Assembly (NCBI GenBank): GCA_964035575.1
Contig: OZ037880.1
Location: forward strand, 1,116,001-1,180,000
DNA: 64,000 bases
Direction: 5' to 3'
DNA from: Rhynchopus sp. YZ270_cl-10
Lineage: Eukaryota; Euglenozoa; Diplonemea; Diplonemida; Diplonemidae
Part shown: piece after piece, positions 10,511-19,326 of the stretch
Numbering within the stretch: position 1 is the first letter of the stretch
How the letters are laid out: each line of letters starts with the position of its first letter
Position numbers and translations under genes: made by a program
Notes under the pieces: model-generated
Databases searched by the model: none
Seen by the model: the letters and a program-made list of their open reading frames with translations, nothing else
Told to the model about the DNA's origin: nothing

Positions 10511-10540
10511 TGCGTCCCAGAGGCGTTTTCACTACTAATA
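10511..10540 (+). repeat. GTCCCAGAGGCG dispersed repeat, copy 1
   Basis: Core TGCGTCCCAGAGGCGTTTT followed by CACTA. Other copies are at 17333, 22838, 34155 and 57192, with a partial at 37781; all have the same orientation as the genes. Confidence 0.6.
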
Positions 10541-10572
10541 TCTCCCTTTTTTTATGCGAAAAGTTTTATGGG

Positions 10573-10705
10573 AAAAGTAAATATCCCTATCTTGGAGGCT
10601 GTTATAGTTTCATTTCTTGATCTTGTAATGAGTTTACAACACTCATAATTTTCTTTGGCGTGATTATTGATTAATAAGGTGACTAAGCACAGAGAGGCTT
10701 AGGTT
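10573..10705 (+). repeat. Direct repeat, left copy (~135 bp)
   Basis: AAAAGTAAATATCCCTATC through AATAAGGTGACTAAGCAC matches 11681-11810 with few differences. The unit ends in the dispersed hairpin, so the hairpin was duplicated as part of a longer block. The 1.1 kb between the copies has no coding region. Confidence 0.8.
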
Positions 10706-10709
10706 ACAC
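10676..10709 (+). repeat. Dispersed sense-strand hairpin, copy 2
   Basis: AAGGTGACTAAGC, loop ACAGAGAG, GCTTAGGTTACA. The outer right arm has drifted. It lies at the end of the left direct repeat. Confidence 0.65.
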
Positions 10710-11233
10710 TGCTAACTAGGTGCATCTTATTAAGCGTTGTTATGGTATCCCTCTTAAAATGCTGCGAGAGTAACCAGTAAAATTTATGAATACCTTCAGT
10801 AAGGATCTGTTGACACTCGACCAAGCTATTTTTTTTTTTCTACCCATCATTTTTCTCTCGTGGGCATCATTCAAACTTTCATGCGTTGCCTTCGTGGGAG
10901 GGGGTGAAAAATATACCTTCAGTTGTCGAGTTGTCAGCAAAAATTCATTTTTTTGTTGAAAACTGGTTTGAAAACATTCGCACCTTTTAGGGTTTCATGA
11001 CACCTTCCCTCAACATCCCTCAACCGCACTATAGACAATCGAACAAAACCACCAACCCCTCATTCATGCTTGAGTAAGGGAGGTTCTTTTATTGGATCCA
11101 TTCGTCCTGACGACTGCATCTTTTAACTCCAATGTAAGCTGGCTAACCGCTTAGCACCTTTTATTTTTTTCCCCCACAAATTTCTGTCCTCCTGAACGTA
11201 AACGGCTTTAATTTTTCTCCGGTTTCTGGTGCC

Positions 11234-11350
11234 ATACGGGGAAGCGGGGTTTCACAACTTTTCACAACTGTGTACCAACTTTTCACAGATTTGTTTTGAC
11301 TTAGTGGGGAGGGCACTGTGGTGAAAAGTTGTGGAAACCCCCCCCCGTAT
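11234..11350. repeat. Foldback inverted repeat
   Basis: ATACGGGG...GGGGTTTCACAACTTTTCAC (11234-11268) is matched in reverse complement by 11318-11350 (GTGAAAAGTTGTGGAAACCCCC...CGTAT). The arms are about 33 bases with small differences and the spacer about 50 bases. It could be a very short foldback element. Confidence 0.7.
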
Positions 11351-11680
11351 AACACCCGTTCACGGAGCTTATGGGTTTGCTTACGAAAACAAACCATTTT
11401 TGTTCTTTTTTCCCCCTCTCTTTTGTCTATCTGTGCACCTTGTTCCTATACGTTACCTTTCCCTCCTCTTCTCCCAACTCTGCTAAAAAAAAAAAATTGA
11501 TGCCTAGAAATTATCGATCCCCCGTAACCCAACTGCGCTCTCTCTTTCCCTTCCCTTCCCTTTTGTATAATTACATGAATCTAATAATTACGAACTCCGG
11601 TTAGCAAAGATATCATCCCCTGACCAACAAACTTACCCACGCAACTGTTGCTGCGCGATAACGAATGTGATCAAAGGTGA

Positions 11681-11810
11681 AAAAGTAAATATCCCTATCT
11701 TGGAGGCTGTTATAGTTTCATTTCTTGGTCTTATGAGTTTACAACACTTATAATTTTCTTTAGCGTGCTTATTGATTAATAAGGTGACTAAGCACAGGCT
11801 TAGGGTTTCA
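11681..11810 (+). repeat. Direct repeat, right copy (~130 bp)
   Basis: Partner of 10573-10705, including the TTGATTAATAAGGTGACTAAG end. It is slightly shorter because of small indels near CTTATGAGTTTAC. Confidence 0.8.
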
Positions 11811-11820
11811 TCTTATAAAC
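11781..11820 (+). repeat. Dispersed sense-strand hairpin, copy 3
   Basis: AAGGTGACTAAGCACAGGCTTAGG, then TTTCATCTTATAAAC. The loop is shortened compared with copy 1. Confidence 0.65.
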
Positions 11821-12031
11821 CTTTCCTTTTGCATTACAGCAAAAAACCAGCCTGCAGCATTGCTCTGAAGAAATATTACCAAAATCAAACATTGGCAAAG
11901 CCCTTCCTACAACACTGTATATCACCTACACACCAAAACACCCTTCAGAAAACACACACACACACACTACCCAACACACCTTCCCTACTAGATGCGGTAA
12001 TACCTCTCACCTTTCTTTCAAAAAAAAAATC

Positions 12032-12057
12032 AAGGTGACGAGACTTAGGGTCATCTA
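12032..12057 (+). repeat. Dispersed hairpin, degenerate copy 4
   Basis: AAGGTGACGAGACTTAGGGTCATCT: the inner stem is largely lost while both outer arms remain. It ends 23 bases before the ATG at 12080, so it would lie just upstream of, or at, the candidate acceptor (AG at 12066-12067). Confidence 0.5.
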
Positions 12058-12079
12058 TCAACCTTAGCTCTGTTTCCCC

Positions 12080-15000
12080 ATGCCGCTTCCTACGCAGCAT
12101 AGTGCGTTTGGCGTGCGGAGTAAGATTCCTCCACATGCCCCACCGAAGCCGCCACCACCGCCACATGCTTCAAGTAATGTGCCGCAGACACCTGAAGGGA
12201 CACCGCCGAGGGGGCAAAACAGTGCAACGATTCCACCACCACGGCATCCACCCCAGGGTACGCAGTCTGGGTATGCTCCGGTAGTGAGGGTGCCAGTTGC
12301 AACGAAGGCGCCGCCACATTCAGCGTCGTTAGTGTCTTCGATTAGTCCAACGAAGCAGCGTGGTGTAGGTTATGCACCGCGTTTATCTCTTCCAAAGTCT
12401 CCAACGGTGCAGCGTCCACGGAGAAGTGTGACGGAAGAGTCTGCGTTGATAGCTCCACCGCACGAAACGGTGTTGCCACCAAGAAGGAAACAGCCGGTCA
12501 GCTCTGTGGCAGGGTGCATTGTGATAACAAATATGCAGACAAAGATATTGAAGCAGACGCAGTCGTTGTCAGGGTTGTCGACGTTGGATAGATTGAAGAA
12601 CTGTGTTGTGCAGGATGTGTCCTTGATGTTGAACCATCCTTCCTCCTTGGTGTCGGTGGAAAGCGTTGGGGGGCACCCTTTGGCGATAGGGCTTAGCATT
12701 GGCTTATCAGAAGGGATGAACCGCGTGGGGTTGATCGAAAAGCTGCAAATGCTCACAACAGGGAGTGACAACGCAAGCGGCTGGCTGTTACCATGTCTTT
12801 GCAAATTTTACTCCGAAAACACCGGGATCTTCACGCAAACCGCTCGGGTAGACAGCTCCACTACGTGGTTCGTTTCGCAACCTTCAAGCGACCCTCATAT
12901 GGGGCTCGGCTTCCGCGTCAAACGCAACCCCCTTCATTGGATGTGGGGTGACCAAGACGGCGGAGAAGGGTCTCTCGGCACTGTTATTGATTATGACGTT
13001 TCTGCAGGATGGGCGGTGGTCAGATGGGACCGCAACAACGAAGCAAACAAATACCGCTGGGGTCCGATTTCAGGCGGCTACGACCTCACCGTGGTAGAGT
13101 CTGGGGTGCACAAACCATCGCACTCACCGTCCTACTCCTCTAGCCCCACCTATTCGGGGGGGCGGTCTCTGTCGCAGTCAAGATCCTTTTCTAGATCCGC
13201 CTCTGTGCAGAAGGCCCCCAACCCCAACGCCATCCAAATCGGAACACGTGTCCGACGCAACCGCCATTCCTGGAACCAAACCGAATACGGCTCCCCCGAT
13301 GGAGGTGACGGAGGGCTCGGCACCATCGTCAAAATAACAGGTGAAGGATGGACCCTCGGTGAAAATGGTGAAACCCAACCCGACCGCTCGCAATACGTCA
13401 GTGTACGTTGGGACCATACAAATGCAGTCAGTTCAACACTCTACCGTTGGGGGGCAAATGGTGTCCACGATCTTGTGCTTGCCTCTGCACCTCGAGAAGC
13501 GTCCATTCCCTTGGAGCAGCCAAACGGAAACGAAGCGGTACGGTGTGTGCAGGTGACAGTGCTGTCTTCGCGAGGTGTGCAGCACGCAGCGACGAGGGTG
13601 CAGATTGCGTTTGATGGGGAGAGCCCAGAGTACACTTCGGTGTGGAAAGGGGAGAACCCTGCGTGGGGTGAGACCGTGGCCCTCGATGTGCCGCCAGGGG
13701 TGTCGACAGACCTATCGGGGCGTACCCTCCGTCTTGTGTTGCTTGGGACAGATGGCGAGAAGATGCGCCCCGTCGGGGGATGCGAAGTGGAGCTTGGGCA
13801 TCTGGTGGGTCCCACCAGCCAGACACTCTGGGTGGCCTTGGACGCATCGCTACGGTCGAAGCTGGTTGCTTCACCGACAATCGCAGGGAGGAGTTTACAG
13901 GTATACTTTTTTTTAGAGATTGCAAACCACAAAATGTACCGCATGGTTGGGGTATCGGTGTAAGGTACACTGTCATGAGAGGGCTTTTTGTATTTCAAGT
14001 CAAATGTGTTTTTTGCTATTCTTTTACTCATCACATCCTTCAGACAAGCCCTTCTGACCAGGCGTCGTGTTGGCTGCGTATCTCTATTGGGTTTGTCTTC
14101 GTGCAGCTGCAGCAACGTGAGCGGTTCCACACCGAGCCAGGGATGGAGGTCATCCGCGACGCACCCATCGTCGACACCATTGTGCCCCCGCAGATGCCGC
14201 ACGCACAGCACCCACACACCACCGCCGTTTCACAGCGCTTTGTGACCCCAACCATCATCCAGCAGCAGTACTCCGCCACACACCTCGGCCGAGAAAGAGA
14301 ACTCACCTCTGCACCTATCATGCCGCAAATGCCTTATTCAATATTAGCGCAACCACCGGTAACACACGAGCTCTCTAGAGAGGAGTCTTTCGTTGAAATG
14401 CAACGCCCTATGACTCCGGTGGTGTCGACACATCACGACTTTCACAAACACATCGAAGCTGCGGATACTTCCGCGATTTTGTCAGAATCGCTGACATTTC
14501 GTGTAAGGGAGTTGGCTGCTGGCGGGCGTATGGTGTCACCACGGCGAAACACCACGGGGACGCCACAACACCAAGCTATACTCAATTCCTCGACCATGCC
14601 ATCCCCTCTTCGCCTTCCCCCAGCAGAGCCAGCAGCGCACCGTAGAATTGGTGTGATGACTCCGATCCGTGGCCCAGCAGACCAACGAAGCAATCTCAAG
14701 GTGACCATCACCGACCCTTCCTCTCCAAAGCAGAACAGCATATTTGAGGCAAATAACTTCCAAAATTCGGACCTCCAAATGCATGCGGCCTACAAGGTAA
14801 GACCGGAGAGGGGTCCTTCTGTTATGGCCGCATCAGGTGCAAACCTCAGCCCTGCAAGAAGCCTTAGTGAAGCGAACGGTGTCGGTGTCGGTGTGGTGCC
14901 TCCTCCAGCGTTAGGAGCCACCTCCGTAGTGGAATATCTGGTGCAGCTTCAATTCGATCCGGTAACAGTTCTCGAAGTTGCAAAACGGCTAAAACAAGAA

Positions 15001-15114
15001 AGTGTAGAAGATCTAGCCACGTTAATGCTCCTAACGGAAGAAGACCTTGCAGCAGTCGGTGTTCCCCTAGGATGCAGACGCAAAATTTGCAATGCAATGC
15101 AACTCCTACGATAA
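12080..15114 (+). CDS. MIB/HERC2 x2 - C2 - SAM domain protein
   Basis: Exons 12080..13900 and 14044..15114 (phase 0), 963 residues. The N-terminus (1-150) is Pro-rich and disordered; 165-270 is a folded-looking region I cannot name. Two MIB/HERC2 domains follow, near 273-340 (RVKRNPLHWMWGDQDGGEG...YDL) and 383-465 (RVRRNRHSW...DGGDGGLGT...HDL). Next is a C2-like domain, about 488-627, interrupted by the intron; the strand WLRISIGFVFVQ continues it after the splice. A disordered linker leads to a C-terminal SAM domain (about 899-962). MIB/HERC2 domains occur in ubiquitin ligases, but no RING or HECT is present, so a scaffold role is more likely (inference). The 143-base intron is almost entirely a dispersed repeat (13923-14008). 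Confidence 0.85.
13923..14008 (+). repeat. GGTACACTGTCA repeat filling an intron
   Basis: Contains ACCACAAAATG, CGCATGGTTGGGGT, then GGTACACTGTCATGAGAGGG and GTATTTCAAGTCAAATG. It matches copies at 33931-34021, 34339-34411, 46570-46694 and (part) 17684-17735. Here it occupies most of intron 13901-14043, leaving only the donor GTATAC, a T-tract and the acceptor outside it. Confidence 0.75.
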
Positions 15115-15269
15115 GTTTCTTTTGGAGTGTACCTACCCTCCCCCGTGTATATGTCCTGTGCATATGTCCGTGTTGGTCGAGGCTCGGACATATACACATG
15201 TTTTCGGACATATGCACATGCCGGACATCAGGTAGTATACTACAGTTTACAGCGGCAAAAACCCATTCC

Positions 15270-15316
15270 GAGCTTTCGGCCCCGCACGTTGGCGGGGCAT
15301 CTCCCCTCATATGTGT
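15270..15316 (-). repeat. GC-rich two-stem module, minus orientation
   Basis: Read on the minus strand it is the same module found at about 18700-18750 and twice at 47969-48085: GGAGATGCCCCGC-CAACGT-GCGGGG, then CCGA-AAGC-TCGG, then AATGGG. The first stem is 6 bp with a CAACGT loop and the second 4 bp with an AAGC loop. Confidence 0.7.
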
Positions 15317-15529
15317 ATATGTCCGGAAAATTTTCAGAAAAGTGCCGGACATATACACATCAAAATGGGTCCGCACGGTGCGGTAGTCAGCAAAATGACA
15401 ACCTAAATGACAACCTCAATGACATCAACAATCAACAATCAACAATCAAACAGGTAACCACCAACCTCCCAACCCCCCAACCTCCCACATTTCCAATAAA
15501 AATGGCTGTTGCAAGGCATTTCACATGCA

Positions 15530-15660
15530 TAAGGTTGTCAAATGACAACCTAGGGGTTGTCATTTGACAACCTCAGGTTGTCATTTGACAACCCCTAGGT
15601 TGTCACTGACAACCTAGGGGTTGTCTCGCACCGAGGGTTGTCCTTTGACATGTCCTTGAG
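15530..15660. repeat. Nested palindrome array GGTTGTCA...TGACAACC
   Basis: At least five half-sites GGTTGTCA alternate with TGACAACC, giving overlapping palindromes such as GGTTGTCATTTGACAACC and GACAACCTAGGGGTTGTC. As single strands it could fold into alternative hairpins. It is the core of the 15130-15725 element. Confidence 0.85.
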
Positions 15661-15725
15661 GTTGTCATTTTGATGACTACCGCACCGTGCGGACATATAC
15701 ACGGGGGGGGGGGGGGGGGTAGGTA

Positions 15726-16440
15726 AAAACAAAATAGATTTTAAAAGTTTGCAAAAAAAAAGTGGGTTGGGGTTGGGGGGAGGGTAGAGTCTATTAAAAA
15801 AATGTTTATTTGTTAGAAAATCCCAACTAAAAAAAAAATTGGGCAATAGAAAATGGGGTTAAAAAAACGTGTAGTAGAAGTGTTGTGCGAATCGGAATGG
15901 AAGTGGGGGAAGAGTCTAATGATAGTTGGCGTTGTTTTGTTGTGTTCTGGTTGTACATTTTTTACCAAACATTGAAACGCGGGATAGCTGCATTTTTTTG
16001 ATTTTTCTGGCGGTAAAATGAAAAAAATAAACAACACAAATGAGAACAGACAAATTGCAGCCACTATTAGGGATATCACCTCTCGTTCCTCCCTCTCCCT
16101 TATCCCCCCTTAAGTGCAGTACCCGAATTTTTATTCTTCCCTCCAAACGAGTGGCTTTCCCCAGTTTAATCAAAATTCGGACAACTTTTTTAGCATAAAA
16201 TGGGACCCAGGTTCTGTGTATTTTTTTTGGTTTTGGATTTGCTCTGCGTTGTGACGGTGTGTGTTGTTCAAAAGCTCGTAGTTGGATCCAGAGCTCAGGT
16301 TGTTGTAAGGTGCCATGGTTTTTCGTGATGGCGTAATGTCATAGCGTTGGCTGTGGGTCAAACATCTTGCATCAAGACCTGAGTAAGGTTTTGCTCTTTC
16401 AAAAAAAAAATTTTTTTTTTTTTTTACTCCAAAGTGCAGT
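15726..16440 (+). other. Intergenic, nothing recognised
   Basis: A/T-rich sequence with long T and A runs. No long reading frame with family resemblance and no repeat I could match elsewhere. Confidence 0.4.
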
Positions 16441-17281
16441 CAGGGCACTAGCTAGACTTTTTTTTTCCCGTTTTTTTGCGGTTTTGCGGTTTCAAAAAAA
16501 ATTTTCGCGCGGCGACAAACTAGAAGGAAAAACACACGAATGAGGGACGATTTTGGGAAGGGGTTATTTACAGGGCATTTTTTACGGGGCTAAACCCGAC
16601 TGACCCCTGGTGGAATCTCCTGCCAACTTCATTGCATGTATCAGAATGCTTCTGTGCGTGAGCATATGTTGTCGCATGGTCTGCACAGCTTCCGACGTTC
16701 GCACACACTCCCCCCAGTCTCCTGTCGACCATTCTATCACACACTCCTCCATGTCCGCGGTGGCCCGCCGGCTCACTATGCTCTGACTTAATCTCCCCGA
16801 TCGTGGACCACCCCTCTACCTGAATCGATTGCAGTTTCGGTTGCAAAATGCAACTGTCCAAATTGCAAGGGGATTCCCGAAGACATTGTAAAATAATAAA
16901 TGGCGCCGCAGGCAAAAAAAAATGGTGTAAAGATGCCGGTTTTACACCAGAGTCACTTAACAAGCCCTTTTTTTGCGAAGCAAAAAAAGGAAAATGGCGC
17001 CGCAGGCAAAAAAAAATATGGGTTAACTCCGCGAGCGAAGCGAGCGGAAATTTTTTTGGGGTGTACTTCCGTGAGCGCAGCGAGCAGAAAAAAAATTAAG
17101 GTGCTATCATGCCAGTCATCTGGGGGTCGGGCGAGGGGGCCCCAACAGTGCCCAAAACCCCCCACATTTTTTTTTTTTTTTCTGCCCCGAGATTTTCCGT
17201 TTTTTTTTTTTTTTTCGCCAAACCGCAAAACCGGGTTTTTGCGGTTTTGAAACCGCAAAAAAGCACCTAGCTAGTGCCCTG
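16441..17281. mobile_element. hAT-like non-autonomous TIR element
   Basis: Ends CAGGGCACTAGCTAG and CTAGCTAGTGCCCTG are perfect 15-bp inverted repeats, with GCGGTTT/AAACCGC arms just inside. It is flanked on both sides by AGTGCAGT (16433-16440 and 17282-17289), an exact 8-bp duplication. An 8-bp duplication plus a CAGGG terminus is the hAT signature. No transposase; a GC-richer stretch at 16585-16830 gives a short minus-strand frame with no recognised domain. The interior has two GGCGCCGCAGGCAAAAAAAA blocks (16899-17010) that match, inverted, a module in the 17970-18853 element. Confidence 0.85.
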
Positions 17282-17332
17282 AGTGCAGTACTCTGGGGTT
17301 CGGTTAAAAAAACTCATGGAGTGTGTCAGTTC

Positions 17333-17375
17333 CTGCGTCCCAGAGGCGTTTGCACAACCTTCCAGCTTCACTTTC
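17333..17375 (+). repeat. GTCCCAGAGGCG dispersed repeat, copy 2
   Basis: CTGCGTCCCAGAGGCGTTTGCAC, then AACCTTCCAGCTTCACTTT. It lies just right of the hAT-like element. Confidence 0.65.
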
Positions 17376-17683
17376 TTTGGGTAATATTTAGTCCGATGAT
17401 TTTTGCGTTTCAGCGTCTCCCGCCCACATTAAACCTAAACCCGACACACCCTCTCCTTTTTTTGCGTGCGACTTCATTGCCCCCTTTCAATGCAAATGTA
17501 CCCAAAAATTTCAACAGAACACATCATGTGGACAACCACATCGTCAACGTGGTGTCAACTGTTATAAAAAAAACGAAAGAAACTGAAAGCAAAACGGAGC
17601 AGACGCAAACAAACAGAAAAACAAAACGTTTTATCTCCCCGATGACTAAGCAACCCTTTTTTTTCTTCTTCAAAATTTCTTTT

Positions 17684-17764
17684 TGGTACACTGCCACGAA
17701 AGGGCTTTGTATTACAAATTTACATTTTGTTTAAGTGACGTATGCGATGTTTAGGTTCATCTTA
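17684..17764 (+). repeat. GGTACACTG repeat joined to a sense hairpin (copy 5)
   Basis: 17684-17735 carries GGTACACTGCCACGAAAGGG and CTTTGTATT. 17732-17764 is a worn hairpin copy (AAGTGACGTATGCGATGTTTAGG, then TTCATCTTACC). The same order, GGTACACTG repeat then hairpin, is seen at 34339-34530. Confidence 0.55.
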
Positions 17765-17969
17765 CCAAAACTTTTCTCTTTTGTTTCAAGGAGTCTGTGC
17801 AGAGGCGAAGACTCAAACTATTTTTTACGAACATTTTTTTTCAGTACCCCGAAGCACACCTGCATCCGCCGATGAACGGTGAGGCATTTGCACTTTCAAC
17901 TTCTCTTTTTTTTTTTAGATACGAACAAACAGGCGTTCAACGTTACCTTTTTTTTTTTGTGGGATTTAG

Positions 17970-18853
17970 CAGGCTGTATCCTAATCTGGATTCTGGGACA
18001 CGTTTTTTCGGCCCGTTTTCAACCTTTTTTTTTTTTTTTTCTGGGTTCTGGGACACGCTTTTTTTTTTTTTTTTTTGCTTTTTTTTTTTTTTTTTTCGTG
18101 GTACGTGGCGATTTTTTTAGCCAAAAGAAAGAAAAAAATCGGCCGGCAATAAATTTCCCTCAGGCAATAAATTTCCTTCCAGGATATGCACCTGGGAACT
18201 GGGTTGCATCCTGCACCTTAATTTTTTTTGCCTGCGGCGCCATTTTTCCTTTTTTGCTCCGCAAAAAGGGTTCGTTGAGTGACTTGTATCAATAGCTATA
18301 TTCGTACACCGTACTCTAATTTTTTTTCGCCTGCGGCGCCATAAAAAAAATGCAGTTCCCTATCAGGGGTCGCGCTGGATTACTACCGACTACCGTAGAT
18401 TTTGGTGATTTTGCTCGGTACGTTTTTCCTTACTAAAACCAGAGAATCTCATATTTCATAGTAAGGGTGCGTTAGAGTGTTTTTACACGCACATGCGACC
18501 TCACCGAGCAATCGGCTCGCGCAATCAAAAGAAGGCAGGGAAAAGGGAAAAGAAAAAGGCAAAAGTTGGGTACCGTGCGCCTGCGGCGCTACCTGTTCCC
18601 AGTCAAAACACCACAATTTCATGGTTCTCAGCCTGAAAATGACTATTGTTTACGAGTATGGGTTCATATTTTGCGGAAATTTAAATCACCAAAATTTTGT
18701 ACATATGAGCGGAGATGCCCCGCCAACGTGCGGGGCCGAAAGCTCGGAATGGGTTTTTTTTTGTCTTTTTTTTTTTTTTTTTTTGGGAAAAAAAATTCTG
18801 GGACACGACGGGTCCGAAAATGGTGGTTTTTTCCCGACTTAGGATACAGCCTG
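17970..18853. mobile_element. 884-bp TIR element, copy 1
   Basis: Ends CAGGCTGTATCCTAA / TTAGGATACAGCCTG, flanked by an exact 6-bp duplication ATTTAG (17964-17969 and 18854-18859). It is homologous end to end with 47259-48186. The interior has long T and A runs, GGGACACG near both ends, the GCCTGCGGCGCC block shared with the hAT-like element, GTACCGTGCGCCTGCGGCGC at about 18571-18590, and one GC-rich two-stem module (about 18700-18750). No coding capacity. The 6-bp duplication does not settle the superfamily. Closeness of the two copies implies recent spread. Confidence 0.85.
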
Positions 18854-18859
18854 ATTTAG

Positions 18860-19326
18860 TGCACCCTATTATGCCCTCTATTCAGAATAGAAAGTGTACG
18901 AAAATAATTTTTTGTGGGATGGTTGGTGACTGTTAGCACCCAAAAGGCTCACGATTATTGTATCAACTGTTCTCGCTTTGCTGCAATGTTGCGCCATTTT
19001 TTTTTTTGCTCCTTTTTTTTGCACCTTTGTTTTGCTTCTCACTGTCCACACGTATTTTCTGGTCCATCCCTACCCAACAGGGCAGACCACAGCACTCACA
19101 TTCCCACCCCACCCCACCTCTCCCCCACCCCAAAGTACCACGTAGACCTCAATTGTACCATCTCCTTTCCCTTCTCATCCGCCCCCTCTCCCGATCGATA
19201 AAAAAAACGGCTTCTTTTTTTGAATCTCTCCTATCCTGTGAACTGAAAGTATATGAATCGAATTTCTCCTATTAGCTCTCCCTTCATCCCTTTTAAAAGG
19301 TATATAAAGAAAAAGGAAAGAACAGC
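18860..19326 (+). other. Leader region of the V-ATPase d gene
   Basis: No coding region. Pyrimidine-rich sequence (about 19010-19210, long CCACC/CTCCC runs) precedes the ATG, with a possible acceptor CAG at 19323-19325 directly before it. Confidence 0.4.

Larger units (their letters stand above)
10158..12079 (+). other. Intergenic repeat zone
   Basis: No coding region I trust. It holds a GAATGTGC/GCACATTC hairpin (10452-10482), a GTCCCAGAGGCG repeat (10511-10540), a pair of near-identical direct repeats (10573-10705 and 11681-11810), sense hairpins at 10676, 11781 and 12032, and a foldback pair at 11234-11350. The rest is A/T-rich with homopolymers. Confidence 0.5.
15130..15725. mobile_element. 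TIR element with palindromic TTGTCA/TGACAA core
   Basis: Left end TACCTACCCTCCCCCGTGT and right end ACACGGGGG...GGTAGGTA are inverted repeats that continue into ATATGTCC / GGACATAT. If the outer TA is a target duplication the true ends are CCTACC/GGTAGG. Subterminal inverted repeats follow: GTCCGCACGGTGCGGTAGTCA (15370-15390) and its reverse complement (15673-15693), each continuing into TGACAACC / GGTTGTCA. The interior carries four CGGACATATRCACAT-like motifs on the left and a dense palindrome array at 15530-15660. No coding capacity. Superfamily unknown. Confidence 0.65.

Noticed and set aside
10337-10648. A 103-codon + frame with some hydrophobic character.
   Set aside because: It is built from three dispersed repeats (10452, 10511, 10573) and has no family resemblance.
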